From CAYJAD01 sp964369995 (lineage in GTDB: Bacteria > Desulfobacterota > Desulfovibrionia > Desulfovibrionales > Desulfovibrionaceae): a stretch of 33,686 bases of DNA. Location: the NCBI GenBank assembly GCA_964369995.1, contig CAYJHH010000011.1, positions 1 to 33,686 of the forward strand. The letters run 5' to 3'. Each line of letters begins with the position of its first letter. Position 1 is the stretch's first letter. Of this stretch, positions 16,127-23,217 are shown piece after piece. The notes beneath the pieces were generated by a model. The model was not told where the DNA came from. It saw only the letters and a list, made by a program, of their open reading frames with translations, and did not search any database. Made by a program: the position numbers and the translations under genes.

Positions 16127-16567
16127 TTAGGCTGCCTTTTGTTGCAATTGGCAAAGCAGGTCTTGAAATTCCGTATCTTTGGCCGATTGTAAGCAAAAAA
16201 GAGCATCGCTTAAGGCATCTTCAAAGGCTATAAGGGCGTCTACAAAAAAAGCGGGTATGTTTTTTTCCTCGGCTGTGCGGACGTGCCCTTCCAGATGGGT
16301 GAGCCTTTGTTCTAAAATGTTTTGAATATGGGCAAAGTATTCTGCACGTTCGGTGATTATTTGGGGGCGATGCTCAAAACAGCCCATAAGCAAAATATGT
16401 AAATCTCTGGCTGTTTTGGCGTATTTACGCAAACGAAAAGTATATACCCACAAAAAAGCCATACCCACAAGGCCGCGCCCATGAGTAAAGGCTGCGCTTA
16501 TAAAACCTTGCTCTGCATGTAAGGCCTGCACCAGTCGGTCTTGCTTAGCTAATGTATAGGCTGTCAT
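16127..16567 (-). CDS. unknown helical protein, possible partner of the RelE-like toxin
   Basis: A 146-residue protein with AGAGGA 7 nt before ATG 16565-16567. It is nearly all helix, with one rather hydrophobic stretch (GLVGMAFLWVYTF, residues about 32-44) and a C-terminal helix with FFVDALIAFEDALSDALFCL. No antitoxin DNA-binding domain can be seen. Direct abutment with the RelE-like gene suggests they act together, but it is equally possible that it is an independent lysogeny gene. No family recognised. Confidence 0.5.
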   Translation of the reverse strand: MTAYTLAKQDRLVQALHAEQGFISAAFTHGRGLVGMAFLWVYTFRLRKYAKTARDLHILLMGCFEHRPQIITERAEYFAHIQNILEQRLTHLEGHVRTAEEKNIPAFFVDALIAFEDALSDALFCLQSAKDTEFQDLLCQLQQKAA

Positions 16568-16656
16568 GGTAAAATCCTCTGTTTATAAGGTAAAACTTGC
16601 AAGGTGCTTTGTAAAGCCTTTAGGGCAATAAAATGACACAATCAATGCACTCAGTG

Positions 16657-16750
16657 AAATAAAATGGCCGACGTCGGCTATTTTGATTTTTTGCTCCTAA
16701 TAAAATCAATTACTTACAAAACCGAATAGCCGACGTCGGCCATTTTATTT
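16657..16750. repeat. 26-bp perfect inverted repeat with inner 12-bp palindromes
   Basis: Arm one is 16657-16682 and arm two 16725-16750, identical over 26 bp in opposite orientation and separated by 42 nt. Each arm contains the palindrome GCCGACGTCGGC, so the core is present twice and is self-complementary each time. Arm two overlaps the stop codon of the repressor gene. It may be a strong transcript stop after the repressor, a protein-binding array, or a recombination site. Confidence 0.85.
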
Positions 16751-17191
16751 TTTGTCAGCCAATTGGGCGCGTAGGTAGTCGGTATATTCTTTGTTCACGC
16801 GCAGGAGTTCTTCTGTGAGTTTGCGCCGCTCTTCTTCGCTTGCACGGAGTTTTTCTTCCAGCTCTAGGCATTGGGGGCATTTGCCGTGAGGGTTTTCAAG
16901 CTTTTCCTCCATCTGTGCACCCACAGTAATGCTATTGGCATTACTGTGGTGATTATGCTGCATAATCACGCTTTCTTGAGGTTGAGACTTGTATTTTTGC
17001 CCTTGTCCAGTCATCAGCCAGTCTTCATTTATTCCTAAATTTTCTGAAAATTTTTTAAGACTTGCAAAGCTTGGCTTTGCTCTGTTGTTTTCATAGTCAT
17101 ATATTGTTTGCTGATTTATTCCAGTCAGTTGCTCGAATGCCTTTCTTGACATCCTGCCTCTTAATTCTTTGATTCTTTCGGATACCGACAT
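16745..17191 (-). CDS. Xre-family lysogeny repressor
   Basis: A 148-residue protein with an N-terminal Xre/Cro HTH (residues about 5-62: MSRKAFEQLTGINQQTIYDY, ENNRAKPSFASLKKFSENLG, then NEDWLMTGQG). There is no S24 peptidase domain, so RecA-driven self-cleavage is not expected. A His/Asn-rich linker (MQHNHHSNANS) leads to a CPQC pair and a C-terminal coiled coil (LEEKLRASEEERRKLTEELL). It is divergent from the early operon with a 147-nt shared control region. The DNA of the linker holds two perfect hairpins. It is probably the master repressor. Confidence 0.75.
   Translation of the reverse strand: MSVSERIKELRGRMSRKAFEQLTGINQQTIYDYENNRAKPSFASLKKFSENLGINEDWLMTGQGQKYKSQPQESVIMQHNHHSNANSITVGAQMEEKLENPHGKCPQCLELEEKLRASEEERRKLTEELLRVNKEYTDYLRAQLADKK
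16921..16969. repeat. two adjacent perfect hairpins inside the repressor gene
   Basis: Hairpin one: CCACAGTAATGC (16921-16932), 5-nt loop, GCATTACTGTGG (16938-16949). Hairpin two: GTGATTATGC (16949-16958), one central T, GCATAATCAC (16960-16969). Both are perfect. They code for the His/Asn-rich linker between the HTH and the coiled coil. Confidence 0.85.
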
Positions 17192-17230
17192 TTTTTTTCC
17201 AGATTATTTAATAAAATTTAAGAAAATGGG

Positions 17231-17259
17231 TTGACCATTTCGTAAAGCTTCGGTAAATG
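17231..17259 (+). promoter_or_regulatory. candidate early promoter
   Basis: TTGACC (17231-17236), 17-nt spacer, TAAATG (17254-17259), about 80 nt before the first early gene and divergent from the repressor. The region also has short repeats (CGTAAAG / CGGTAAATG, GTTTAAAC) that could be repressor operators. Confidence 0.4.
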
Positions 17260-17338
17260 TTTAAACACGGCGGCTGTTCTTTTCGGGAACGGCTTAAAGG
17301 CTTGTATGCCGAAATAGGTAAAAACACAAGGAGCAGAT

Positions 17339-17638
17339 ATGGCAACGCAAAGACAAAAGGAAGCATTGTACCTTGGTTTACGCAAGAAGTATTGGACAAA
17401 GAGCGACACGCAGCTGGTGGGGCGTGATGTGCTTGATGATATGAACGCCTACAAAAAATACGAAATATTGAATCTTGATGAGATGGTGGAAGTGTTTTTG
17501 TGGGCGGTGTGTGAGCTGGATGGCTGGGAAGAAGACTTTGCCAGAGAGCTGTGGAGTGAGGATTTGGACAGCGGCGACTTGCGTGAGCTGTTTTTGACCG
17601 ATGAAGAGCTCGCCTTTGCTGAAAAGTGGGCGGCGTAA
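17339..17638 (+). CDS. first early protein, unknown
   Basis: A 99-residue acidic protein with AAGGAG 5 nt before its ATG. It starts QRQKEALYLGLRKKYWTKSD and ends in Glu/Asp-rich helices (DFARELWSEDLDSGDLRELF). There is no HTH, so it is not a Ner-like regulator. It is the first gene after the early promoter and would be made at once on induction. A frame on the opposite strand over the same bases lacks a good start. Function unknown. Confidence 0.6.
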   Translation: MATQRQKEALYLGLRKKYWTKSDTQLVGRDVLDDMNAYKKYEILNLDEMVEVFLWAVCELDGWEEDFARELWSEDLDSGDLRELFLTDEELAFAEKWAA

Positions 17639-17649
17639 AGGGGGAAGTG

Positions 17650-17901
17650 ATGGACAATAGGCGTATTTATTTGGGGGCAAGGCTTTTTGTTTCGCTTGAG
17701 GAGGCGTCAATGGGCGTGCAATTGTTGCAAAGGGAAGTGGATGCCAAAGGCTGTGTGGAAGTGAATATATTTTTGGGGGTGGCGCGTCCACGGGCGGCAA
17801 GGCTGCCTCTTAAGGGGGCAAGAGTGCATGCGGTGGATAGGGAGGCGGGGCTTTGGCGCATTGCCTTTCACTGCCGGGAGGAGGACGTGACATGGTTGTG
17901 A
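17650..17901 (+). CDS. small early protein, unknown
   Basis: An 83-residue protein starting at ATG 17650 (MDNRRIYLGARLFVSLEEAS) with GGGGGAAG in front. The longer frame from 17626 overlaps the gene before and places the ribosome site inside it. It has alternating strand/helix pattern and ends with IAFHCREEDVTWL. The next gene starts inside its end, so it is part of the coupled early operon. No family recognised. Confidence 0.55.
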   Translation: MDNRRIYLGARLFVSLEEASMGVQLLQREVDAKGCVEVNIFLGVARPRAARLPLKGARVHAVDREAGLWRIAFHCREEDVTWL

Positions 17902-18389
17902 GGCAAGACTTTAGTGTGCACATTGAAGGCAAAGTGAGTTTTTGCCTGACTGTGTGCGCGGGGGATGAAGACAGCGCTGTGGAAAATGCGGTGCAAAGTA
18001 TTATGCAAGATATGGAGGGGGGGGAACTGGTGGTGACGGATTGTGCGGTATGGGGAGATATGGGCAGTATGGCTGATGCTTTGCCCATGGATTATGTGGG
18101 CGGCGGGGAGTGTAACCCAAACGGTAAAGGTACAGGTAAGCAAGGGAGACCGCCAAACTTTGCCTATAAGCCAAGGCCAAAGGCGCAGGCTCTGGGATCT
18201 AAGCTTAATAAAATGCGTGAGCATGCAGAGCTTATGGAAGAGGTAACACAGGCCAAGGAACATTTGCCCAAGGTGTACCCCTGCAAGGGGCTTAGGGCAA
18301 GCATAAGCCTAAAAGCGTGTGAGCAAAATAGAAAACGCGGGGAATGCAAGCCCTGCATACATTGTGAAGAGTATAAGGAGTGGAAATGA
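17892..18389 (+). CDS. early protein with C-terminal cysteine cluster
   Basis: A 165-residue protein starting at ATG 17892 after GGAGGA. Residues 1-65 form a strand-rich domain (FSVHIEGKVSFCLTVCAGDE), followed by a basic linker (NGKGTGKQGRPPNFAYKPRP). The C-terminus has YPCKGLRASISLKACEQN then RGECKPCIHCEEY: five cysteines spaced like a small zinc-binding module common in phage regulators. Role unknown; nucleic-acid binding is a guess from the Cys cluster. Confidence 0.6.
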   Translation: MVVRQDFSVHIEGKVSFCLTVCAGDEDSAVENAVQSIMQDMEGGELVVTDCAVWGDMGSMADALPMDYVGGGECNPNGKGTGKQGRPPNFAYKPRPKAQALGSKLNKMREHAELMEEVTQAKEHLPKVYPCKGLRASISLKACEQNRKRGECKPCIHCEEYKEWK

Positions 18390-18823
18390 TACTTTTTGGT
18401 GAAGTGCTTTTGGTGGCGTTTTTGGTGGCTTTTTTGGTGATGCTTGTGGGCGTGGGCGTGTTTTACCACTGCTTTGAAACGGTCATGGATAAGCGTGAGT
18501 ATAAGCTGAAAAAACAGTTTGAAAGCGACATGGAAGATTTGAAGCTGCATGTGGCGGGTGATTGCCGTGACCTTGAAGACCATTTGGATAAAAACACGGC
18601 GGATATGCAGCGTATGCAGGAGAAGCTACCTTTCTTTATTTACGGTGCCACACGCGGGGAAGCTTTGATGATGGCCGCTGCCCTGCACCACTACCTTAGC
18701 CTGCTTGAGCAGTATACGGAGCTTGGCACGCAAGGGCAAGATCGGCATAGGCAGGCTAAAAGTATGCTTGCCATATTGGAAGCGAAATTAGGCATAGACG
18801 GTAAAAATATAAAAGCTCTTTAA
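18386..18823 (+). CDS. membrane-anchored coiled-coil early protein
   Basis: A 145-residue protein starting at ATG 18386, overlapping the stop before it as ATGA, with AAGGAG 5 nt upstream. Residues 2-24 are one strong membrane segment (LVAFLVAFLVMLVGVGVFY). The rest is a charged coiled coil (DKREYKLKKQFESDMEDLKL) and a helical C-terminal domain with TRGEALMMAAALHHYLSLLE. It probably sits in the inner membrane facing the cytoplasm. Possible roles are exclusion of other phages or tethering; nothing in the sequence decides. Confidence 0.58.
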   Translation: MILFGEVLLVAFLVAFLVMLVGVGVFYHCFETVMDKREYKLKKQFESDMEDLKLHVAGDCRDLEDHLDKNTADMQRMQEKLPFFIYGATRGEALMMAAALHHYLSLLEQYTELGTQGQDRHRQAKSMLAILEAKLGIDGKNIKAL

Positions 18824-18842
18824 GGATAGGGAGGGAAATACC

Positions 18843-19355
18843 ATGAATTATAATGCACAGATGTTTGCCATATTTTTTGCCAAGACCAAGGGAATTTTTG
18901 ATGCGGCTATTCACGCCAATCACATACGTGAGCGCGGCCATGCCGAGGCTTTTACCACGGCTTTTTTTGCGGAAAAAAAGGGTAAGTGCTTTAGCTGCCA
19001 AAAGGCCGATGCATGCCCCTTTCTCGCGGTGGTGGTGGCGCTGAGTGAAGAAGAAAAGGGCATAAAAAAAGCCTTTGCCAAGGCGCTTAATGCGGTGGCG
19101 GCTAAGCTTGCCCTGGCCAGAGAAGCGGCGGCGCCAAAGATGGTCAAGCAGGTGGCAAAAGACGAGGCACAAGCCCTTGTGGACAGCATAGTGGAAGAAA
19201 AGAAGGCCGAGCCTATGGGCAAGGCAAGCAAAGTGTGCCTGCGTTGCAATGCTGTGTATAGCCGGCATTATGTGTTTTGCCCTTTGTGCAGCCAGCGCCT
19301 TGCGCTAAGGCATATGAAAGAAGTTTCTACCCTTACCATGGTGCAGGAGGCTTAA
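18843..19355 (+). CDS. early protein with C-terminal zinc ribbon
   Basis: A 170-residue protein with GGGAGGG 7 nt before ATG 18843. It has an N-terminal FAKTKGIFDAAIHANHIRER helix, a CFSC...C group near residues 49-58, an Ala/Lys-rich helical middle, and a C-terminal CLRCNAVYSRHYVFCPLC zinc-ribbon pattern (CxxC-12-CxxC). Together these suggest one or two bound zinc ions and perhaps contact with nucleic acid or RNA polymerase. Function unknown. Confidence 0.6.
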   Translation: MNYNAQMFAIFFAKTKGIFDAAIHANHIRERGHAEAFTTAFFAEKKGKCFSCQKADACPFLAVVVALSEEEKGIKKAFAKALNAVAAKLALAREAAAPKMVKQVAKDEAQALVDSIVEEKKAEPMGKASKVCLRCNAVYSRHYVFCPLCSQRLALRHMKEVSTLTMVQEA

Positions 19356-19356
19356 C

Positions 19357-19734
19357 ATGCAGCCCTTGGCAGATGCCCATAATGCGGAGCGGGTAAAGTA
19401 TATCAAGTCTGCCCTGGCCATGGCGGGCGAGAGCCAGAGCAGCTTAGCGCGCCGGCTTGGTATATCTGCCAAGGCGGTGGGGCAAACGGTGCATGGCAGC
19501 CGCCGCTGCCCCAAGGTGCTGGCCTTTTTTGCGGAGATTGGCGTGCCACAGCTGTATTTGGCGCCGCCGCGCCGCGCGGGGCTTAGGCCGCTTATGCAAG
19601 CGCATGGGGTGAGCATAGCTGCTTTAGCCCGGGCGGCGGGGCTTAGCCGCCAGTATGTGACGGATGTGGTGGATGGCCATAGGCAGCATGCAGGAGTGAC
19701 CAAGGCTTTAGAAAGTTTATTACAAGGAGTGTGA
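19357..19734 (+). CDS. tandem helix-turn-helix protein
   Basis: A 125-residue protein made of two HTH units: residues about 22-50 (SQSSLARRLGISAKAVGQTV) and 85-115 (SIAALARAAGLSRQYVTDVV). Both resemble the Xre/Cro type. In Mu-like phages a small early HTH protein, Ner, shuts down repressor and early transcription, and this protein could play that part. The double unit in one chain is unusual and could bind two half-sites as a monomer. AGGAGG stands 6 nt before the ATG. Confidence 0.6.
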   Translation: MQPLADAHNAERVKYIKSALAMAGESQSSLARRLGISAKAVGQTVHGSRRCPKVLAFFAEIGVPQLYLAPPRRAGLRPLMQAHGVSIAALARAAGLSRQYVTDVVDGHRQHAGVTKALESLLQGV

Positions 19735-19736
19735 GT

Positions 19737-20168
19737 ATGTGTTTTGAGGGGTATCATTACAGTGACTATGCGGAAAATGCCGAAATGCGGGATTTGGAGC
19801 GCGCCCAACGAACTGCGCATATGCAAGAAATTGCGCAGGAAGAGGCGCAAGAAGGTTTGGTGGCAGAAGCGCCCATTATGGAAGCCGAAGTGGTGCTGAC
19901 CTGTGAGCAGCGGCTAGCCATATTTGCGGCCTCGGTGACGGAGGTGCAAAACGAGCTCTTAACCCTTGTGCACAGCCGCCATGCCTTTGGGCGGCTGGAC
20001 TGCATTAATGAAGGGAGCCTTATGACGGAAGGCGCGGCGCCGGTATTGGCGGGGGATGTGCGGCGCTGGCTTAGCAAATTGCGCATGGCGCTGTTAGCGG
20101 TGCAGGCGGGGCAAGCTGGGCAGGCGGAGGCATACAGCAAAAGCCCCATTACCACCACGGAGGCCTAA
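19737..20168 (+). CDS. early protein, unknown
   Basis: A 143-residue protein. ATG 19737 is 7 nt after AAGGAG; a GTG at 19731 would be only 1 nt away and is unlikely. The first 60 residues are Glu/Ala-rich (EIAQEEAQEGLVAEAPIMEA), the rest helical with RLAIFAASVTEVQNELLTLV and AGDVRRWLSKLRMALLAVQA. No family recognised. It lies between two DNA-binding proteins in the early operon. Confidence 0.52.
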   Translation: MCFEGYHYSDYAENAEMRDLERAQRTAHMQEIAQEEAQEGLVAEAPIMEAEVVLTCEQRLAIFAASVTEVQNELLTLVHSRHAFGRLDCINEGSLMTEGAAPVLAGDVRRWLSKLRMALLAVQAGQAGQAEAYSKSPITTTEA

Positions 20169-20169
20169 T

Positions 20170-20481
20170 ATGACGGGCAAGACGGAACCGACTGCCAGAG
20201 TGCGGGTGCTGCGTTTATGCCTCTTTCTCGCAAGGGATGTGATACGTGGTTACACCTTGGCGGAGGTGGTGGACGGCACGGGGTGGAATAAAAGCAATGT
20301 GTACCGTGACCTAGAAATACTGCTGACAGAAGGCTTTGTGACCAGGGATGAAAATAATTTTTATAAGCTTTCCCCCACGTGGCATGGCATAGCGCTGCGC
20401 TTTACGGAGCAGATGGGGCAAGCGCAGCAAAGAATAAATGAAATAACGCTCGGTGTGCAAGCCAGAGCTCGCCAGATATAG
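20170..20481 (+). CDS. winged-helix DNA-binding protein (IclR-like N-domain)
   Basis: A 103-residue protein starting 1 nt after the previous stop, with GGAGG 6 nt upstream. RVLRLCLFLARDVIRGYTLA followed by EVVDGTGWNKSNVYRDLEIL and LLTEGFVTRDENNFYKLSP is the winged-helix pattern of IclR/MarR-like N-terminal domains (helix, recognition helix, wing). There is no ligand domain. It probably regulates phage transcription or assists replication. Similar small proteins occur in Mu-like phages before the transposase. Confidence 0.65.
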   Translation: MTGKTEPTARVRVLRLCLFLARDVIRGYTLAEVVDGTGWNKSNVYRDLEILLTEGFVTRDENNFYKLSPTWHGIALRFTEQMGQAQQRINEITLGVQARARQI

Positions 20482-20489
20482 GAGAATAT

Positions 20490-21440
20490 ATGCAAGATTT
20501 GGAAATTATGGATGTGCCGGCTGTGCAAGAATCCCCCACCGTAGAAATTATGGAGGCAGAAACGCATGCGGCTCTTAGTACGCAGCAGGCTGTGGCCTCG
20601 CAATCGCTTTTTCAAGTGCAGCATATGGGCTTGCATCAAGGGCTGGGTATGTTCCGCGCTTTTGAATTCATTACCAGTATAAGCTCCGTGGCCAAGACAC
20701 GCTGGCTTAGGGAGCGGCATGAAAGCGGGGATTATAAGGGCGTGCAGGTGCAAGGGGCGGATGGCAGCATAAAGACTTTGCAAAATTTTGCAGATTTGTG
20801 CGCGGCGGCGGGGGTGTCGCTTTCCAAGGCCAAGGAAGATATGCAGAATTTGGCGCTGTTTGGGGAGCAATTTATGGCCAGTGCGGAGCAAGCCGGCCTT
20901 GGCTATAGGCAGCTGAGGAACTTGCGTAAATTGGACGAGGCCAGCCGTGAGGAGGTGCTGGGGGAAGCTGCCAAGACGGACGACCCCAATGATTTACGCT
21001 GGCTTATAGAAGATGCTTATGAGGCTAAGGCCAAGATGCGCAAGGAGCTGGATGAGGCCAAGGCCAATTATGAAGCCAGTAAGGAAGTGAGCGCCAAAAC
21101 GCGGGATAAGCTGGATAAGGCTGAGCGGGAGCTCAGTAAGCTTAAGGCTTTGCCGGATAATGCCAAGGCCAGTCAGCGCATAGAGCTGCGCCGTGATGTG
21201 CTGGAAAAGCTTGGGCGGGAGTGCACGCTGTTTGTGGGGGGCTTGCCGAGGGTTATTGGCCTTGCCACGCAGCTTATAGAGTCTGCCAGGGAGGATGCTG
21301 ACCATGAAGTGGTGGCCATGGTGACGGAAAAAATGTCTGAGCTGTGCGCTGTGATGGGCAAGCTTATGGAAGATGCGGGCATTGATGTGAGTTTTGAGGC
21401 CATTATGGACCATAATTACGAGGAAAGCGAAGGGGACTAG
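20490..21440 (+). CDS. coiled-coil early protein before the transposase
   Basis: A 316-residue protein. Residues about 45-100 contain MFRAFEFITSISSVAKTRWL; 100-160 an HTH-like part (LQNFADLCAAAGVSLSKAKE, then LGYRQLRNLRKLD); 175-235 a long coiled coil (MRKELDEAKANYEASKEVSA); the rest is helical. Its place directly before the transposase and the central HTH suggest a DNA-binding helper of replication. The family is not known to me by name. Ribosome site GGAG is 5 nt from the ATG. Confidence 0.58.
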   Translation: MQDLEIMDVPAVQESPTVEIMEAETHAALSTQQAVASQSLFQVQHMGLHQGLGMFRAFEFITSISSVAKTRWLRERHESGDYKGVQVQGADGSIKTLQNFADLCAAAGVSLSKAKEDMQNLALFGEQFMASAEQAGLGYRQLRNLRKLDEASREEVLGEAAKTDDPNDLRWLIEDAYEAKAKMRKELDEAKANYEASKEVSAKTRDKLDKAERELSKLKALPDNAKASQRIELRRDVLEKLGRECTLFVGGLPRVIGLATQLIESAREDADHEVVAMVTEKMSELCAVMGKLMEDAGIDVSFEAIMDHNYEESEGD

Positions 21441-21441
21441 T

Positions 21442-23217
21442 ATGGACGCCGGTATGCTGAAGTATTTGCAAGATCTTGGGGCTAAGCTTGATGCGGCGCC
21501 GCGCGGGCAAAAGACGCCCATAGTGCAGGCTTATGCGGATAAAATGGGCATGAGCGTTATGCAGGTATACCGTAAACTTTCGGCCGTGGGCTGGCATAGC
21601 GGGCGTAAAGCGCGCAAGGATGCCGGCACCACGGCGGTGCCGGAAGATGTGGCGCAGCAGGTGGCGGGGCTGGTGGTTATGGGTGCGCGTAAGACGGGCA
21701 AGCGTGTGACCACGGTGAAGGCCGGTATGGAACGCCTCAGTGCCAATGGCATTACCTCCAAGGAAGGTGTGATGCACAGCGCGCAGGCGCTCTCTCGAGC
21801 TATGCGCCTGTATGGGGTGCATCCGGATCAATTGAAGGTGGGCAAAACGGCGGTGCGGGTGCGCAGCAAGCACCCTAACCATGTGTGGGAGCTGGATGCC
21901 TCGCTTTGCGTGCTGTTTTACCTTGGTAATGGGCGCATGGGGGTGATGGATGAGAAGCTGTACAATAAGAATAAGCCGCATAATGTGCAAAGGATAAGTA
22001 GCCAAAGGGTGTGGCGTTATGTGGTGGTGGATCATTGCTCGGGGGCTTTTTACGTGCACTATTGCATGGGGGCGGAAGGGGCAGAAAATGCTTTGGATGC
22101 GCTGATTGCTGCCATGCAAAAGCGGGGGGATGCGGATGCCTTTTATGGAATACCCAAGGTTTTGTACACGGATGCAGGTAGTGGCCACAAAAACAGTATG
22201 GTGTTTAGATTTTGCGCACGGCTTAATATCGAACACCTTATACATATGCCGGGTAATGCCAGAGCCACGGGCTCTGTGGAGGTGGCGCAAAATTTGGTGG
22301 AGCGTGGTTTTGAGAGCCGCATGGCTTTTGCCTCTTTTGTCAGCCTTGAGGAAATACAAGCTGCAGCTGACCTTTGGCGGGTGCATGTGTGTGCCAGGCA
22401 AAAGCATAGCCGCACACGTAAAACGCGCTTTGCGGTGTGGACATCCATAGCTGCGGAGCATTTACGCATACCGGCGAGCCCTGAGGCTTTGCGTGAGCTT
22501 GGTTATGGGGAGACTCAGACCCGCGTGGTGACGGACTTTTTGACCATATCTTATAGTTCTAAGGCTACTGGGGGCAGCCATGAGTATGATGTGGCGCTGA
22601 TACCGGGGATTTTTGCCGGGGCCAAGGTGGAGGTAAGGGTGAATTTGTGGCGGGCGCCGGCGGTGGATGTGACGTTTACGGGATTGGGGGCCGAAGGGGC
22701 TGAGCCTGCGTGCCAAACCATAGAGCCCATAGAAAAGAACGAATACGGCTTTACGGCCACGGCGCCGGTTCTTGGTGAGAGTTATGCTTCTAAGCCCAAG
22801 ACCAAGAGCGAGCGTAAATTGGAAGAAATGGAGCTGAAGGCTTATGGCGCCGCCACGGCAGAAGACGTGGCCACGGCCAAAAAGCGTGGGGTTAAGCCCT
22901 ACCAAGAGCTTGACCATTTTGCCGATGTGAAGGGGCCGCAGGCGGCGTATTTCCCCCGTATGGGAGAGGTGGTGGTAAGCGATGTGGCGGCGCCGGTGAA
23001 CTTGTTTAGCCATATGAAGGCGGCAAAAATCCTGCGCGAGCGCTGCGGGCAGATGTGGGACAGTGACCCCAAGGCGCGTATGGCGTGGCTACGTCAGCGC
23101 CACCCTGAAGGGGTGCCTCAAGGGGAACTGGACGCACTTGCCAAGGCCATTAACAGCGGCGAGGCCAGAATATTGGAAGCGTATACGGGCAATCAAGTGG
23201 CTTTTAAGGGGGCATGA
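21442..23217 (+). CDS. Mu A-like DDE transposase
   Basis: A 591-residue transposase; ATG 21442 has AAGGGGA before it, while an upstream in-frame ATG overlaps the previous gene. Residues about 25-52 form an HTH (YADKMGMSVMQVYRKLSAVG). The catalytic core has D152 (HVWELDAS), D244 (VLYTDAGSGHKN) and E280 (TGSVEVAQN), with exactly 35 residues between the last two. A C-terminal beta-barrel part follows (EYDVALIPGIFAGAKVEV), then a basic and helical tail that would contact the ATPase. It should cut and join the phage ends during integration and replicative transposition. The ATPase gene overlaps it by 4 nt. Confidence 0.9.
   Translation: MDAGMLKYLQDLGAKLDAAPRGQKTPIVQAYADKMGMSVMQVYRKLSAVGWHSGRKARKDAGTTAVPEDVAQQVAGLVVMGARKTGKRVTTVKAGMERLSANGITSKEGVMHSAQALSRAMRLYGVHPDQLKVGKTAVRVRSKHPNHVWELDASLCVLFYLGNGRMGVMDEKLYNKNKPHNVQRISSQRVWRYVVVDHCSGAFYVHYCMGAEGAENALDALIAAMQKRGDADAFYGIPKVLYTDAGSGHKNSMVFRFCARLNIEHLIHMPGNARATGSVEVAQNLVERGFESRMAFASFVSLEEIQAAADLWRVHVCARQKHSRTRKTRFAVWTSIAAEHLRIPASPEALRELGYGETQTRVVTDFLTISYSSKATGGSHEYDVALIPGIFAGAKVEVRVNLWRAPAVDVTFTGLGAEGAEPACQTIEPIEKNEYGFTATAPVLGESYASKPKTKSERKLEEMELKAYGAATAEDVATAKKRGVKPYQELDHFADVKGPQAAYFPRMGEVVVSDVAAPVNLFSHMKAAKILRERCGQMWDSDPKARMAWLRQRHPEGVPQGELDALAKAINSGEARILEAYTGNQVAFKGA

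Noticed and set aside
17208..17657. 149-codon open frame on the - strand between repressor and first early gene
   Set aside because: It covers the early promoter region and the first early gene in antisense, with no ribosome site; the + strand gene has AAGGAG at ideal distance.
21403..22461. 352-codon open frame on the - strand
   Set aside because: It lies wholly opposite the transposase gene, has no ribosome site and its translation is rich in His/Pro/Arg without domain pattern; a shadow of GC-biased codons.
22462..23013. 183-codon open frame on the - strand
   Set aside because: Opposite the transposase C-terminal half; Arg/His-rich shadow.
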